From Croceibacterium xixiisoli (GTDB lineage: Bacteria; Pseudomonadota; Alphaproteobacteria; Sphingomonadales; Sphingomonadaceae), in contig NZ_WTYJ01000001.1 in NCBI RefSeq assembly GCF_009827305.1, positions 1,612,001 through 1,676,000 on the forward strand: 64,000 nucleotides of DNA, written 5' to 3'. The notes beneath the pieces were generated by a model that did no database searches, was not told the DNA's origin, and saw only the letters and a list, made by a program, of their open reading frames with translations. Of this stretch, positions 26,293 through 36,024 are shown in pieces (position 1 is the stretch's first letter; every line of letters starts with the position of its first letter). The position numbers and the translations under genes are program-made.

Positions 26293-27444
26293 ATGGCAAA
26301 ACCGGCACCCAGCAACCCGGCGAAGGAGCCGGTCTTCCTCGTCTTTCAGGGCGGCGGCGCGCTCGGCGCCTATCAGGCGGGCGTGTATGAAGCTCTGCAC
26401 AAGGGCGGCTATGAGCCTGAATGGCTTGCTGGAATTTCGATCGGCGCGATCAATTGTGCGATCATCGCCGGCAATCCACCCGAACAGCGCCTGCCCCGCC
26501 TGCGCCAATTCTGGGATCGCGTATCGGAACTTGTGCCTGTTCCCTGGCCGGCCGAAAGCGGCATCGGCCGCCGCCTGTTCAACGAAACCTCCGCCGCGAT
26601 CACCGCCATGGCCGGGGCGCCCGGTTTCTTCACCCCGCGCATGCCGCCGCCCTTCGCCGCCACTCCGGGCAGCGAGGCCGCGATCAGTTTTTATGACACC
26701 ATGCCCCTGCGGCAAACCCTTGTGGAACTTGTGGATTTCGATCTGCTCAACGATGGTCCGATCCGGGTCAGCGTTGGCGCGGTCAATGTGCTGAGCGGCA
26801 ATCTGGTGTTCTTCGATTCCGATCGCATCCGCATCGAACCCGAACACATCATGGCCAGCGGCGCCCTGCCGCCCGGCTTCCCGCCGGTGATGATCGACGG
26901 CGAACCCTATTGGGATGGCGGCCTGGTCTCCAACACCCCGTTGCAATATGTCCTCGACACCAAACAGCCCGGCGATGCGGTGATTTTCCAGGTCGATCTG
27001 TTCTGCGCCCGGGGCGACATGCCGCAGACCCTGTCGGATGTGCTGCAGCGGGAAAAGGACATCCGCTATTCCAGCCGCACCCGCTTCAACACCGATGTGG
27101 AGAAGGAACTGGTGGCCCTGCGCGGCGCGGTCGCGCGGCTGATGGGCAAGCTGCCGCCGGAAATGCGGGATGACGCCGATGTCCAGTTCCTCTCCCGCTG
27201 TGAGGAAGAGGGCGCCGTGTCGGTCGTGCATATGATCAATCACCGAGAAGTGTTCGAATCCCAGTCCAAGGATTACGAATTCTCCCGCCTGACGGTGAAC
27301 AGCCACTGGCACGACGGCCATCGCGACGCGGCCAAATCGATCAGCCACCCCGCCTGGCTCGATCGGGTAAGGCACAGTTCCGGCATCATGACTTTCGACC
27401 TCGCCGGCGCCGTGGGCAAAGTCGATGCGCAGATGGTGGTGTGA
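26293..27444 (+). CDS. Patatin-like phospholipase (DUF3734-containing)
   Basis: A 383-aa lipolytic enzyme. The oxyanion-hole segment GGGALGAYQAGVYEAL begins at residue 20, the nucleophile elbow GISIG (47-51) holds Ser49, and the catalytic Asp208 is in YWDGGLVSN. The C-terminal third matches DUF3734, including the HWHDGHRDAA end region. Related proteins hydrolyse phospholipids, and PhaZ-like depolymerases share the fold. ATG at 26293 gives a normal cytoplasmic N-terminus; the long upstream frame is not needed. Confidence 0.9.
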   Translation: MAKPAPSNPAKEPVFLVFQGGGALGAYQAGVYEALHKGGYEPEWLAGISIGAINCAIIAGNPPEQRLPRLRQFWDRVSELVPVPWPAESGIGRRLFNETSAAITAMAGAPGFFTPRMPPPFAATPGSEAAISFYDTMPLRQTLVELVDFDLLNDGPIRVSVGAVNVLSGNLVFFDSDRIRIEPEHIMASGALPPGFPPVMIDGEPYWDGGLVSNTPLQYVLDTKQPGDAVIFQVDLFCARGDMPQTLSDVLQREKDIRYSSRTRFNTDVEKELVALRGAVARLMGKLPPEMRDDADVQFLSRCEEEGAVSVVHMINHREVFESQSKDYEFSRLTVNSHWHDGHRDAAKSISHPAWLDRVRHSSGIMTFDLAGAVGKVDAQMVV

Positions 27445-27508
27445 TTTTGCTGGCAAAACATTGCAGTGGGATGGTTTTTCAGAACCGACTGCTCAACAAG
27501 GCGGCGTC

Positions 27509-27691
27509 TCAGTCAGTTGCAATCGGCTTGGAGCGCCCCCGAAGCCTGTCGATCAGCATCCAGGATCCGGCAATGGCGCCAATTGCAAAAGAGCCATAGA
27601 AGAAAGTCCGCCACTCGGCGCCATCTCTAATGAGCGCGGCAGTGAAATGCGATCCTGCTGCAACATAAATAATGCGTTGGGCAATTGTCAT
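27509..27691 (-). CDS. Small hypothetical protein, one membrane segment
   Basis: A 60-aa ORF with ATG at 27691 and a hydrophobic segment (TFFYGSFAIGAIAGSWMLI) followed by a basic tail. No strong ribosome site and no family recognised. The hydrophobic pattern and length look natural, but this could be chance. Confidence 0.38.
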   Translation of the reverse strand: MTIAQRIIYVAAGSHFTAALIRDGAEWRTFFYGSFAIGAIAGSWMLIDRLRGRSKPIATD

Positions 27692-27757
27692 GAGAATATC
27701 ATGAAGCAGGGTATTGATATCTGCAATATAGTGTTTTGAAGCAGCCCGAACCGTGTC

Positions 27758-28096
27758 TTATCCCAATCGTATATCCATCGTCCCGGCCATGGCGATCCAG
27801 ACCAGCGCCGCGCCCACCCACAGCACCAGCGCATAGCAGGCACGCCGCAGGGCAGGGGCGGTGCCTTGTCGCGCAAGCCTGCGGTTGATCAGCCCGGCAA
27901 TGGGGAAGGCCAGGCCCCACAGCATGCCGGCGCCGATGGTGGCGGGCCAGACATTGTCGCCGCTCCAGCCGTTGATATTGCCGAACAGCGGAAACAGCAC
28001 TGGGAAGGCGGCGTAATACAGCAACCCGCCCAGCAGGCCCATGCTCAGCAGCCCCAGTGCGGCGGCAATTGCCCCGGCGATCAGCGATTTCAGCAT
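27758..28096 (-). CDS. Hypothetical integral membrane protein
   Basis: A 112-aa protein with three to four hydrophobic helices: 1-32, a middle segment around ATIGAGMLWGLAFPIAGLI, and ACYALVLWVGAALVWIAMAG near the end. No family recognised. It lies 16 bases downstream of greB on the same strand, so it may be cotranscribed with it. Confidence 0.62.
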   Translation of the reverse strand: MLKSLIAGAIAAALGLLSMGLLGGLLYYAAFPVLFPLFGNINGWSGDNVWPATIGAGMLWGLAFPIAGLINRRLARQGTAPALRRACYALVLWVGAALVWIAMAGTMDIRLG

Positions 28097-28112
28097 CCGC
28101 GCCGGTCCATCT

Positions 28113-28598
28113 TCAGGCCGTGGGATAGGTGATTGCGATCACTTCCCATTCCTTTTCCCCCTGCGGCAGGCGCACAGTGCGCAAATCGCCCACCGCCGCG
28201 CCGCGTAATGCGCGGGCGATCGGGGCGCTCCAGCCGATGCGATTGGCGCCCGCATCCTGCTCGTCATCGCCCACCAGCGTCAGCACGCGCTGGTTGTCAT
28301 CCTCATCGGCAATGGTCACCGTCGCGCCGAAGAAGGTGCGGGTCCGATCCGGCTGTTGTGCGGGGTCGACCACACGCGCGGCTTTCATCCGCCGGGCCAG
28401 AAAGCCCAGCTCGCGATCGATCTCCCGCATCCGCTTCCGGCCATAAAGATAATCGCCATTTTCCGACCGGTCGCCATTGCCTGCGGCCCAGCTGACGATG
28501 GCCACGATCTCCGGCCGCTCTGTGCCGAGCAGATGATCGTAACGCGCCTTCAGCCCGGCAAGCCCCGCCGGGGTGATGAGATTGGTTTTTTCAGCCAT
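28113..28598 (-). CDS. greB: Transcription elongation factor GreB
   Basis: A 161-aa protein. The N-terminal coiled coil (about 1-80) starts KTNLITPAGLAGLKARYDHLL and includes NGDRSENGDYLYGRKRMREIDREL; the acidic tip residues lie within it. A C-terminal FKBP-like domain has VTIADEDDN and GWSAPIARALRGAAVGD. Gre factors rescue backtracked RNA polymerase by stimulating transcript cleavage. The YLYGRKRxREIDRE form indicates GreB rather than GreA. ATG at 28598 restores the MAEKTNLIT start. Confidence 0.92.
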   Translation of the reverse strand: MAEKTNLITPAGLAGLKARYDHLLGTERPEIVAIVSWAAGNGDRSENGDYLYGRKRMREIDRELGFLARRMKAARVVDPAQQPDRTRTFFGATVTIADEDDNQRVLTLVGDDEQDAGANRIGWSAPIARALRGAAVGDLRTVRLPQGEKEWEVIAITYPTA

Positions 28599-28661
28599 GC
28601 AGCGATGTTCGAAAGTTTCCGGCAGCAACGGACGGCGGCGCGCGCCGCCCGTGGCCTGCGA

Positions 28662-30599
28662 TCAGCGGAGGAATTCATCCACCCCGCGGGCGCGGCCCCA
28701 GGTGGATTTGTCGGGATGCAGCGCTTCATACACCACGGCGTTTTCGATCACGCGGGTGACGTAGTTCTTGGTTTCGAAGAACGGGATCTTCTCCACCCAG
28801 TCCAGCCAGCTGATCGCGCCACTGCGCGGGTCGCCGTTCTGGTTCAGCCATTTGTTCACATTGCCGGGCCCGGCATTGTAGGCGGCAATGGCCAGCGGAT
28901 AGCTGCCGTCATAACGGGCGAGCAGCCGCTGGAAGTGATTGCTGCCCAGCTGCACATTGTAACCGGCATCATCGACCAGCGACGCCGACAGATAGCTCAT
29001 CCCGGCCTTCTGCGCTTCTTCCCGCGCGGTGCCCGGCATCAGCTGCATCAGCCCGCGCGCGCCGGCATGGCTGACGGCGTTCTGCGCAAACTGGCTTTCC
29101 TGCCGGGTGATCGCATGCACGATCGTCCAGTCGGTGCCGGGCGGGGGCACCAGCGTGGGGAAACCGATCTGGATGAAGCCCGGATGCCCATCGGCAGCGG
29201 CGGCATCGGCCAGATTGACCGCCAGATCGCGGCGACCGATGTTTCGCGCCAGTTCGGCCACCAGCACATGCTGGCCGATGGTTTCGGCCTGATCGGCAAT
29301 TGCGCGATAGAACCTTATGCCGGTGCTCCACGGCGCGTCGCGTGCCACTTCGCTCACCGCCAGGGTGATCGGCGCAGACTGGAACGCGGCGCGTTCCTCG
29401 GCGGTCGGCTGGCCCTGCGGCGCATCGGCGAAATTGGGCAGCGGGCGGCCCAGTTCCTTCAACGCCATCTGGCCATAGAAACGGTCGCCATATTGCGCAG
29501 CCATTTCGTAATAACGCTGTGCCCCGCCGGCGTCACCGGCCTGCGCCATGGCGCGCCCGGCCCAGAAGAAGCCCTTGGAACGGGTCTGCGGCGTGCGGGC
29601 CGCGGCGCCATAACGATAGAACAGTGGCGCGGCAGAGGCGGCATCGCCCAGTTCCCACAGCGCGCGCGTGCCGCCCAGCCACATCAGCGACGTGTAATCG
29701 TCGCGCAGGCGGAAGCTCTTGGTCGAAACATCGTCACCCGGGGCAAACGCTTCATCGATCCGCGCCGCTATCTGCACCGCGCTGCGCGCGCCCGTGCCCT
29801 TGGCAACATTGAGCTGTTCGGTCACCCAGGCGGTCTGGTCGAACGGCAGCTGGGCCAGCGGTGGCCGGTTGGCCAACATGGAGGCGGCCTCCTGCGTGCG
29901 GCTCTTCTGCCGCAACTCGCGGCTGCGGTTGTAGAGATATCCGGGGTCGGACATGGCGGCCGCATCGCTGGTGCTGCCATCGGCACCCTGCAAAATCGCC
30001 AGCCGCGCCCGGAACACTTCATATCGGCCGGGGGAAGACAGCCCGATCTGCCGTTCTGCGCCGGCACGGTCACGCTGCCACAGCAGCGCATCCATGCGCG
30101 CGTCCTGATCGTCGGTCGTGAAGCTGGATCCGTAACGGCCCAGGATCGCGGCGGAGGCATTGCTGCCCATTTCCCCGCCGCGCCAGGATGCGCGCGCCAG
30201 CGGTTCGGCGGCATCGGGGCGTACGCTCATCAACGCCAGGGCATAATGCGCCTTGGCCGAATTGGTCACCGGCGGGAACCGGTCGAAAAAGGCGACGATT
30301 CGTTCCGGGGGCACGAATTCCTGGTTCAGTCGCCCTTCGGCATAGCCGCGCAGCTTGGCCTCATCCGGAAATCCGGGGTAGCTCATCAGGAAGCCCGAAT
30401 AATCGTCGAACCCCATGTTGGGCGTGGCCGAAAGCTGTTCCCAACGGGCAATGCCCGCCGCGATCGCCCCCGGTTGCCGCGCCACGAGGCTGGCGCGGGC
30501 CTGATCCCATTCATTCCCCTGAGCAAGGGCCGGGGATGTTACGAAAATGCCGCTGGTGAGCAGTGCGGCGATGCATGATGAGCGAACCATGCTGGACAT
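28662..30599 (-). CDS. Soluble lytic murein transglycosylase (Slt70-like)
   Basis: A 645-aa periplasmic enzyme. A signal peptide (residues 1 to about 24, ending SPALAQ) precedes a long alpha-superhelical U-domain (about 30-470). A C-terminal lysozyme-like SLT domain carries Glu501 in TRQESQFAQNAVSHAGARGLMQ-type sequence, then NVQLGSNHFQRLL and IAAYNAGPGNVNKWL. It cleaves glycan strands to 1,6-anhydromuropeptides. The start at 30599 is taken from the signal peptide. It is divergent from dapA. Confidence 0.9.
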   Translation of the reverse strand: MSSMVRSSCIAALLTSGIFVTSPALAQGNEWDQARASLVARQPGAIAAGIARWEQLSATPNMGFDDYSGFLMSYPGFPDEAKLRGYAEGRLNQEFVPPERIVAFFDRFPPVTNSAKAHYALALMSVRPDAAEPLARASWRGGEMGSNASAAILGRYGSSFTTDDQDARMDALLWQRDRAGAERQIGLSSPGRYEVFRARLAILQGADGSTSDAAAMSDPGYLYNRSRELRQKSRTQEAASMLANRPPLAQLPFDQTAWVTEQLNVAKGTGARSAVQIAARIDEAFAPGDDVSTKSFRLRDDYTSLMWLGGTRALWELGDAASAAPLFYRYGAAARTPQTRSKGFFWAGRAMAQAGDAGGAQRYYEMAAQYGDRFYGQMALKELGRPLPNFADAPQGQPTAEERAAFQSAPITLAVSEVARDAPWSTGIRFYRAIADQAETIGQHVLVAELARNIGRRDLAVNLADAAAADGHPGFIQIGFPTLVPPPGTDWTIVHAITRQESQFAQNAVSHAGARGLMQLMPGTAREEAQKAGMSYLSASLVDDAGYNVQLGSNHFQRLLARYDGSYPLAIAAYNAGPGNVNKWLNQNGDPRSGAISWLDWVEKIPFFETKNYVTRVIENAVVYEALHPDKSTWGRARGVDEFLR

Positions 30600-30700
30600 C
30601 TTGGGGGGCGGCTCCTTATCAGGCGCTGAACGGGGCTGGTCCCGACTGTGTGGGGAATGCTGTCTCATACAGAATAAATGTATTTTCTGGAGCGGTGCAA

Positions 30701-31594
30701 ATGTTCTCTGGCTCAATTCCGGCACTGGTCACGCCATTTCGCGATGGTGCCGTGGATGAAGCGGCCTTCCGCCGGCTCGTCGACTGGCAAATTAAAGAGG
30801 GTTCCAGCGCGCTGGTTCCCTGCGGCACCACGGGTGAAGCCTCCACGCTGGACAATGATGAACATCATCGCGTCATCCGCATTTGCGCCGAACAGGCCGC
30901 CGGGCGCGTGCCGGTCATTGCGGGCTGCGGCAGCAATGATACGCAGACGGCGCTGTGGCACATCAAGGAAGCGACCGTTGCCGGTGCCGATGCGGCGCTG
31001 ATGGTCGCCCCCTATTACAACCGGCCCAGCCAGGATGGGATGATCGCGCATTTTTCCTGGCTTGCCGAACGCAGCGAACTGCCGATCGTGCTTTACAATG
31101 TGCCCGGCCGCACCGTTACGGACATGCTGCCCGATACCGTCACGGAACTGCACCGCCGCTTCCCGGGGAAGATCGTGGCGATCAAGGATGCGAGCGGCGA
31201 TCTGGCCCGCGTCACCCAGCACCGTCTGGGCGCAGGGCCGGATTTCTGCCAGCTGTCGGGCGATGATCCGCTGGCGCTGGCCGGCTATGCGCTGGGGCAG
31301 GTGGGCTGCATTTCGGTCACCGCCAATGTCGCGCCGAATCTTTCCGCCCGCTTCCACGCCGCTGCCGCCGCCGGGGATTTTCCGGCCGCGCGCGAATTGC
31401 ATGATCTGCTGTTCCCGCTGCACAAGGCGATGTTTGCCGATGCCAGCCCGGCGCCGGCCAAATATGCCCTCAGCCGCCTGCATGACTGGGTCAGCGAAGA
31501 GGTGCGCCTGCCGATCCTGCCCTGCAATGAAGCCGGCCGTCAGGCGGTCGATGCGGCCCTCAGCCGGGCCGGGCTGGCTGTGGGGCTGGCCTGA
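30701..31594 (+). CDS. dapA: 4-hydroxy-tetrahydrodipicolinate synthase
   Basis: A 297-aa TIM-barrel enzyme of lysine and diaminopimelate synthesis that condenses pyruvate with aspartate semialdehyde. CGTTGE is at 41-46, Tyr132 is in YNVPGRT, and Schiff-base Lys162 is in AIKDASGD. ATG at 30701 has GGAG eight bases upstream. Diaminopimelate is the peptidoglycan crosslinker, which fits the divergent transglycosylase neighbour loosely. Confidence 0.95.
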   Translation: MFSGSIPALVTPFRDGAVDEAAFRRLVDWQIKEGSSALVPCGTTGEASTLDNDEHHRVIRICAEQAAGRVPVIAGCGSNDTQTALWHIKEATVAGADAALMVAPYYNRPSQDGMIAHFSWLAERSELPIVLYNVPGRTVTDMLPDTVTELHRRFPGKIVAIKDASGDLARVTQHRLGAGPDFCQLSGDDPLALAGYALGQVGCISVTANVAPNLSARFHAAAAAGDFPAARELHDLLFPLHKAMFADASPAPAKYALSRLHDWVSEEVRLPILPCNEAGRQAVDAALSRAGLAVGLA

Positions 31595-31603
31595 GGCCAG
31601 CCC
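31583..31603 (+). terminator. Hairpin spanning the dapA stop
   Basis: A 9-bp perfect stem (31583-31591 with 31595-31603) has the TGA stop as its loop. No T-tract follows, so intrinsic termination is doubtful; it may still separate dapA from the converging receptor gene. Confidence 0.35.
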
Positions 31604-31611
31604 ACGCCGGG

Positions 31612-34605
31612 TCAGAAGCGGGCGCGCAGCCCCACCGTGTAATAGCGGCCGATGGTGTCGAAATAGACCGGATTGGTTGGAAACTGGGTTTCCGGCACGA
31701 TCGGCGGATCGGTGTTGAGCAGATTGTTCACGCGATAGAACAGCTGAAACCCGCGCCCTTCCTCGGCATCCGGACCCAGGTTCACCGTGCCTGACAGGTT
31801 CAGATAGAACCGGCTCGGCACGCTGTTGTCATTGATCGTGTTCAGCGCGCCGGCAACATAGCCGTCATCGCCCGGCTGGGTGTACAGCGCATCCAGCACG
31901 CCCTTGTCGATGTAACGCCCCTGCAGCGTCAGGGTGAAGCGCGGATTGACGAAGGTGACGAAGCCATTGGCGCTCCATTTCGGCGCGGCGATGGCCCCTG
32001 CCACCCCGGTCTGCCCGGCGCGGTCGATCGTCTGGCCGAAGGCGATGCTGGTCAACTGGTCGGTATAGGTGGCCAGCCCCCGCAGCATCAGCTGGTTGCG
32101 CCCGCCCAGATCGAACCGGTAATCCGCTTCGATATCCACCCCGCTGGTGCGCAGCTCTTCGAGGTTGAGGGAGATGTTGCGCACCTCGGTAATATCGTCG
32201 CCAGCCGCAATGCTGCCGTCGTTGATCAGCGCGCAGGCCGATGCCAGCCCACTCTGGTGGCAGACATTGATGATGTTCTGGAACCCGCCGGGCGGGGTGC
32301 CGATGTAATCCTTCACATTGATCTTGAATTAATCGACCGACAGCCGCAGCCCGTCGAGCGCGCCCTGCGGCTGCAGGATCATACCGATGCCCAGCGTATC
32401 GGCCTTTTCCGGGCGCACGAAGGGGCTGCCGCCATTATAGAGATCGGGGTTCTGCGCGATATTGCCTTTGAACGGATTGACGATCGGGGTGAAGGAACTG
32501 GCCGATGCCAGGAACAGCTCGGCAAAATTGGGCGCCCGGATATCGCGTGATCGGCTCACGCGGAACCGCAGCCAGTCGTTAACCTCCCAGTTTGCGCTCA
32601 ACTTCCAGGCGGTCGCATCGAAGGAATTGTTGGCTTGCGTCTGCAGATAGCTGCCGAAGCCGGAAATGCGGTAATGCGTCTGCCGGATCGCGGCGTTGAG
32701 TTCCACCGCCTGCGCGCCCGGCTCATCCTTGAACACCGGCACGCCGATTTCGGCAAAGCCTTCGATCACCTCGGTCTTGCCGTTGTAGTCCGAACCGAAG
32801 TTCTGGAAATAGGCATAGAGGTTGGACAGATCGTCATGCGTCACGTCGATCCGGTCGACGCGATATTCCCCTCCCAGCGCCAGGCTGATCGGCCCGGCCG
32901 GCAACTGGGTCAGCTCGCCGGCGACATTGGCCGCCACCACATGCTGTTCCAGCTTGATGTCCTCGATCAGCGTCCCATAGATGTAATCCTTGGCCGCCGG
33001 ATCGTAATTGTTAGCCCCGAACAGATTGAGCGGCACGCAGCCCTGCGCTGCCGCCCGCAAGTCCGGATCTGCACTCAGCAGCGCGCGGCAGGTCGGATTG
33101 CCGGTGGCCGGATCGACCACCGCATCGGCCGCGAAATAGAACAGCGCATTGCTCTGCGCGATCGTGGCCGGGTTGCCGATCGGAAACGCCGCCGCGCCGA
33201 CGATCAGATTGTCTTCCACCCGCTGGTTGCGGTCGGTGCGGCTGTATTGATAGCTGGCGTCCCAATTCCAGCCGCCGCCGAACTTGCCGTCGATCCCCGC
33301 CGCAATGCGATAGGTGTCGGCCTTGGATGTGCTGTATCCACGGGCAAAATCATCGAAGCTGCGCGCCATGCTGAAGGCGGCCGCGCCCGGTCGCACCAGC
33401 GAAGCCGGCCCGGTCGGCTGGGTGTTCTGCCCCGCCGGCAATTGCGCCCGAACTTCGTCGGGGATGAAGGGATTGTCGGCAAAGATCGGCATGCCGGCGG
33501 TGAAGAACGATGTCTGCAGCAACTGCCCCGCCACATGGCCATAGGTGCCATCGACGAAGATCCGCAGATTGTCCGACAATTCGTAATCGGCAAAGGCGTT
33601 GAAGGAATAGCGCTGCACGGGGACGGTGATATTGGCGTTCAGATAGGTCGGGGTGTGGTCGCCGCCGATCTGGGTCAGGCCAAACGCGCGCGTGCCCGTG
33701 TCATAGGCGATCGGATTGCCATTGGCATCGAAGGTAACCCCGCCCGTGCCGAACAGATTGGTCGCGCTGCCGATGGCGCCGCCTTTCAGCACCCCGCTGC
33801 TGTTGAAGGCAAAACCACCATCATTGTTACTGCGGATGAAATTGTTCGGCCCGCCCGGATGGGTGACGATCGCGCCCGATGTGCACCAGTCGCGGGTGAA
33901 GCAATTGCCGATCCCCTTCTGGTCGGCCCATTCGCCCCCGATCACGAAATGCCCGCGATCCCCGATCGGCGAGCCGAAGGCGAGTGCGGCATGATAGCGA
34001 TCGCCATCCCCCTGTTCCGATACACCATAATCGGCCTCCGCCTTCAGTCCCACCAGATCTTCGTCCAGGATGACATTGACCACCCCGGTGATCGCATCTG
34101 AACCATAGGCGGCAGAGGCACCACCGGTAACGATCTCGGTCCGTTCGATCAGGATCGAAGGAATGAAGTTCAGATCGACCGAACCTTCGCGCGTGCTGGG
34201 GGCAAACCGGCGGCCGTTCACCAGGATCAGGTTCCGCGTCACGCCCAGGCCGCGCAGATTGACGATGCGCGCGCCGACATTGAAACTACCGAAACCCTGC
34301 GTCTGCGGCCCGGTGCTGTCGCGGAAAGACGGCAGTTCGGTGATTGCTTCGGCAATATTGGTAATCCCGCGCCGCGCCAGATCATCGCTGCCCAGCGTGG
34401 TGACGGGGGAAGGGGTATCGAATGTGGTGCGCTGCAGCCGCGATCCGGTGACGACGATCGGCGCCTCGCTGGCTGGGCTTTCCGTCGGCGCGGGCGTCTC
34501 CTGCGCCATCGCGGGCATGGCGATGGTCGGTATCAGCGCGCTGGCCGCCATCAGCAGGGGGCGCGTTCGCAAGGGCTTCGGGTGGTTCACTGTGTCTCTC
34601 CCCAT
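31612..34605 (-). pseudogene. TonB-dependent receptor interrupted by an in-frame TAA
   Basis: A receptor frame of 997 codons that would be intact but for TAA at 32329-32331 (codon 759). Upstream: signal peptide ending AMPAMAQ, TonB-box-like [10 protein letters not shown], plug domain (about 60-180, with [13 protein letters not shown] and [14 protein letters not shown]), and barrel strands. Downstream, in the same frame, the barrel resumes (FKINVKDYIGT) and ends with the beta signal YTVGLRARF. The family commonly has SVDYFxI here, so Tyr to stop by one base change is the simplest reading. Start could be ATG 34605 or GTG 34590, which has GGGAG at good spacing. Recent inactivation or sequencing error are both possible. 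Confidence 0.85.
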
Positions 34606-34759
34606 CGTGCAATTCTGACGAGGAGGGCGGCGATCGCCGCATCGTTCAGGCGCGCATCGCCATGCACCGGAAATCCAGCGTCGCGGCGTACAATCCTCTC
34701 CTCACCCGCTGTCGTTCAGCCAGCCTGTGTTTTTGTTTTATGCGGAAACTATTGCAGTT

Positions 34760-34772
34760 TTGACTTAGTCAA
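34760..34772. promoter_or_regulatory. Palindrome TTGACTTAGTCAA, possible operator
   Basis: A 13-base perfect palindrome around a central T, followed by AGTCAA and, 20 bases on, GGTCAA. It sits in the AT-rich gap between the receptor gene and smpB, 155 bases upstream of the receptor ATG. The form resembles MarR-type operators. Confidence 0.4.
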
Positions 34773-34869
34773 AGTCAAGCATCAATTGATAAGGTCAATA
34801 AGGCGGCGCAAAACGGATGGAGGAGGGGGCTTCCCGTTCGCCTTCCGGCTCACTACATGCACTCGATCT

Positions 34870-35352
34870 ATGGCGCGTCCCAAACCCTCCACCTTCGACA
34901 AGGTCAAAACCGTCGCCGAAAACCGGCGTGCGCGGTTCGACTATTTCATAGAGGACAAGTTCGAGGCGGGCATCGCCCTGTCCGGCACCGAAGTGAAGAG
35001 CCTGCGCTTCGGCGAAGGCTCGATCGCGGAAAGCTATGCCGAGGTTCGCGGCGGAGAGGCTTTCCTGGTCAACGCCAACATCCCCGAATTCAGCCACGGC
35101 AACCGCTACAACCATGAACCCAAACGCCCGCGCAAGCTGCTGCTGCATCAGCGGGAGATTGAAAAGCTGGTCGGCGCGGTGGAGCGCAAGGGGATGACGA
35201 TGGTTCCCCTGTCGATCTACTTCAACTCGCGCGGCCGGGCGAAGGTCGAACTGGCCCTGGCCAAGGGTAAGCAGAACCATGACAAGCGCGCCACGATCAA
35301 GGATCGGGATTGGCAGCGGGACAAGGCGCGCCTGATGCGGGAACGCGGGTAG
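34870..35352 (+). CDS. smpB: SsrA-binding protein SmpB
   Basis: A 160-aa RNA-binding protein of trans-translation. It delivers tmRNA to stalled ribosomes. The OB-fold core has [25 protein letters not shown] (positions about 21-45), then [18 protein letters not shown] and [22 protein letters not shown]. The basic C-terminal tail ([17 protein letters not shown]) is the helix that occupies the mRNA channel. ATG at 34870 matches the family length. No tmRNA gene is seen nearby. Confidence 0.95.
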   Translation: MARPKPSTFDKVKTVAENRRARFDYFIEDKFEAGIALSGTEVKSLRFGEGSIAESYAEVRGGEAFLVNANIPEFSHGNRYNHEPKRPRKLLLHQREIEKLVGAVERKGMTMVPLSIYFNSRGRAKVELALAKGKQNHDKRATIKDRDWQRDKARLMRERG

Positions 35353-35433
35353 TTCGGCTCCGTTGAACGGCTGTTCGACGAATCCTCTCCCGCGTCCGGT
35401 ATCGGTCTGGTTCGAAAGGTGTAAGAAGGCTCC

Positions 35434-36000
35434 ATGGTGAGCAGATTGGGTCAATGGTTGCGGCGCAGGATGCCGGAAATGCCGACGCGAGAGGATATGG
35501 CGCAGAACCGCTATCTCGCCCCGATCGCGCACCGGTTCCTCAGCCCGGAACTCTGGCGCTTTACTCGCCGCTCCGTCCCGCGCGGGGTGGCGCTCGGCCT
35601 GTTTGCCGGCTTCATCGTTCCGGTCGGGCAGATTTTCCTCGCCGCCTTCCTGGCCATGCCGGCTCGCGCCAATGTGCCGATCTCGGCGCTGATGACCTTC
35701 CTCACCAATCCCTTCACATTGCCGTTCTGGCTGCTGCTGGCCAACAAACTGGGCGGCTTCGTGTTGCGGATCGACGCGGTGGCCGGCGGGGATATCTATG
35801 CCGATATCATGGCCGGCCATTGGGGCGGCTTCGGCTGGTTCCTGGAAACCGCGGGAGTCACGGCCTTCGGCTTCATCGTGCTCGCCGTGCTGAGCGCGGC
35901 GCTCGGCTATGCCGCATCGGTGCTGGTCTGGCGCCTGATCGTGTCGCGCAAATGGACCCGGCGCAGCGCGCGGATCCTGCGGCCATCCCCCGCGCAATGA
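35434..36000 (+). CDS. DUF2062 domain-containing membrane protein
   Basis: A 188-aa protein with an N-terminal basic segment and three hydrophobic stretches. SVPRGVALGLFAGFIVPVGQ and FLTNPFTLPFWLLLANKLG are characteristic of DUF2062. The function of this inner-membrane family is unknown. It lies between smpB and cckA, 25 bases before the latter, likely one operon with cckA. Confidence 0.85.
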   Translation: MVSRLGQWLRRRMPEMPTREDMAQNRYLAPIAHRFLSPELWRFTRRSVPRGVALGLFAGFIVPVGQIFLAAFLAMPARANVPISALMTFLTNPFTLPFWLLLANKLGGFVLRIDAVAGGDIYADIMAGHWGGFGWFLETAGVTAFGFIVLAVLSAALGYAASVLVWRLIVSRKWTRRSARILRPSPAQ

Positions 36001-36024
36001 GGCCAGCACAATGAACCGGGCACA

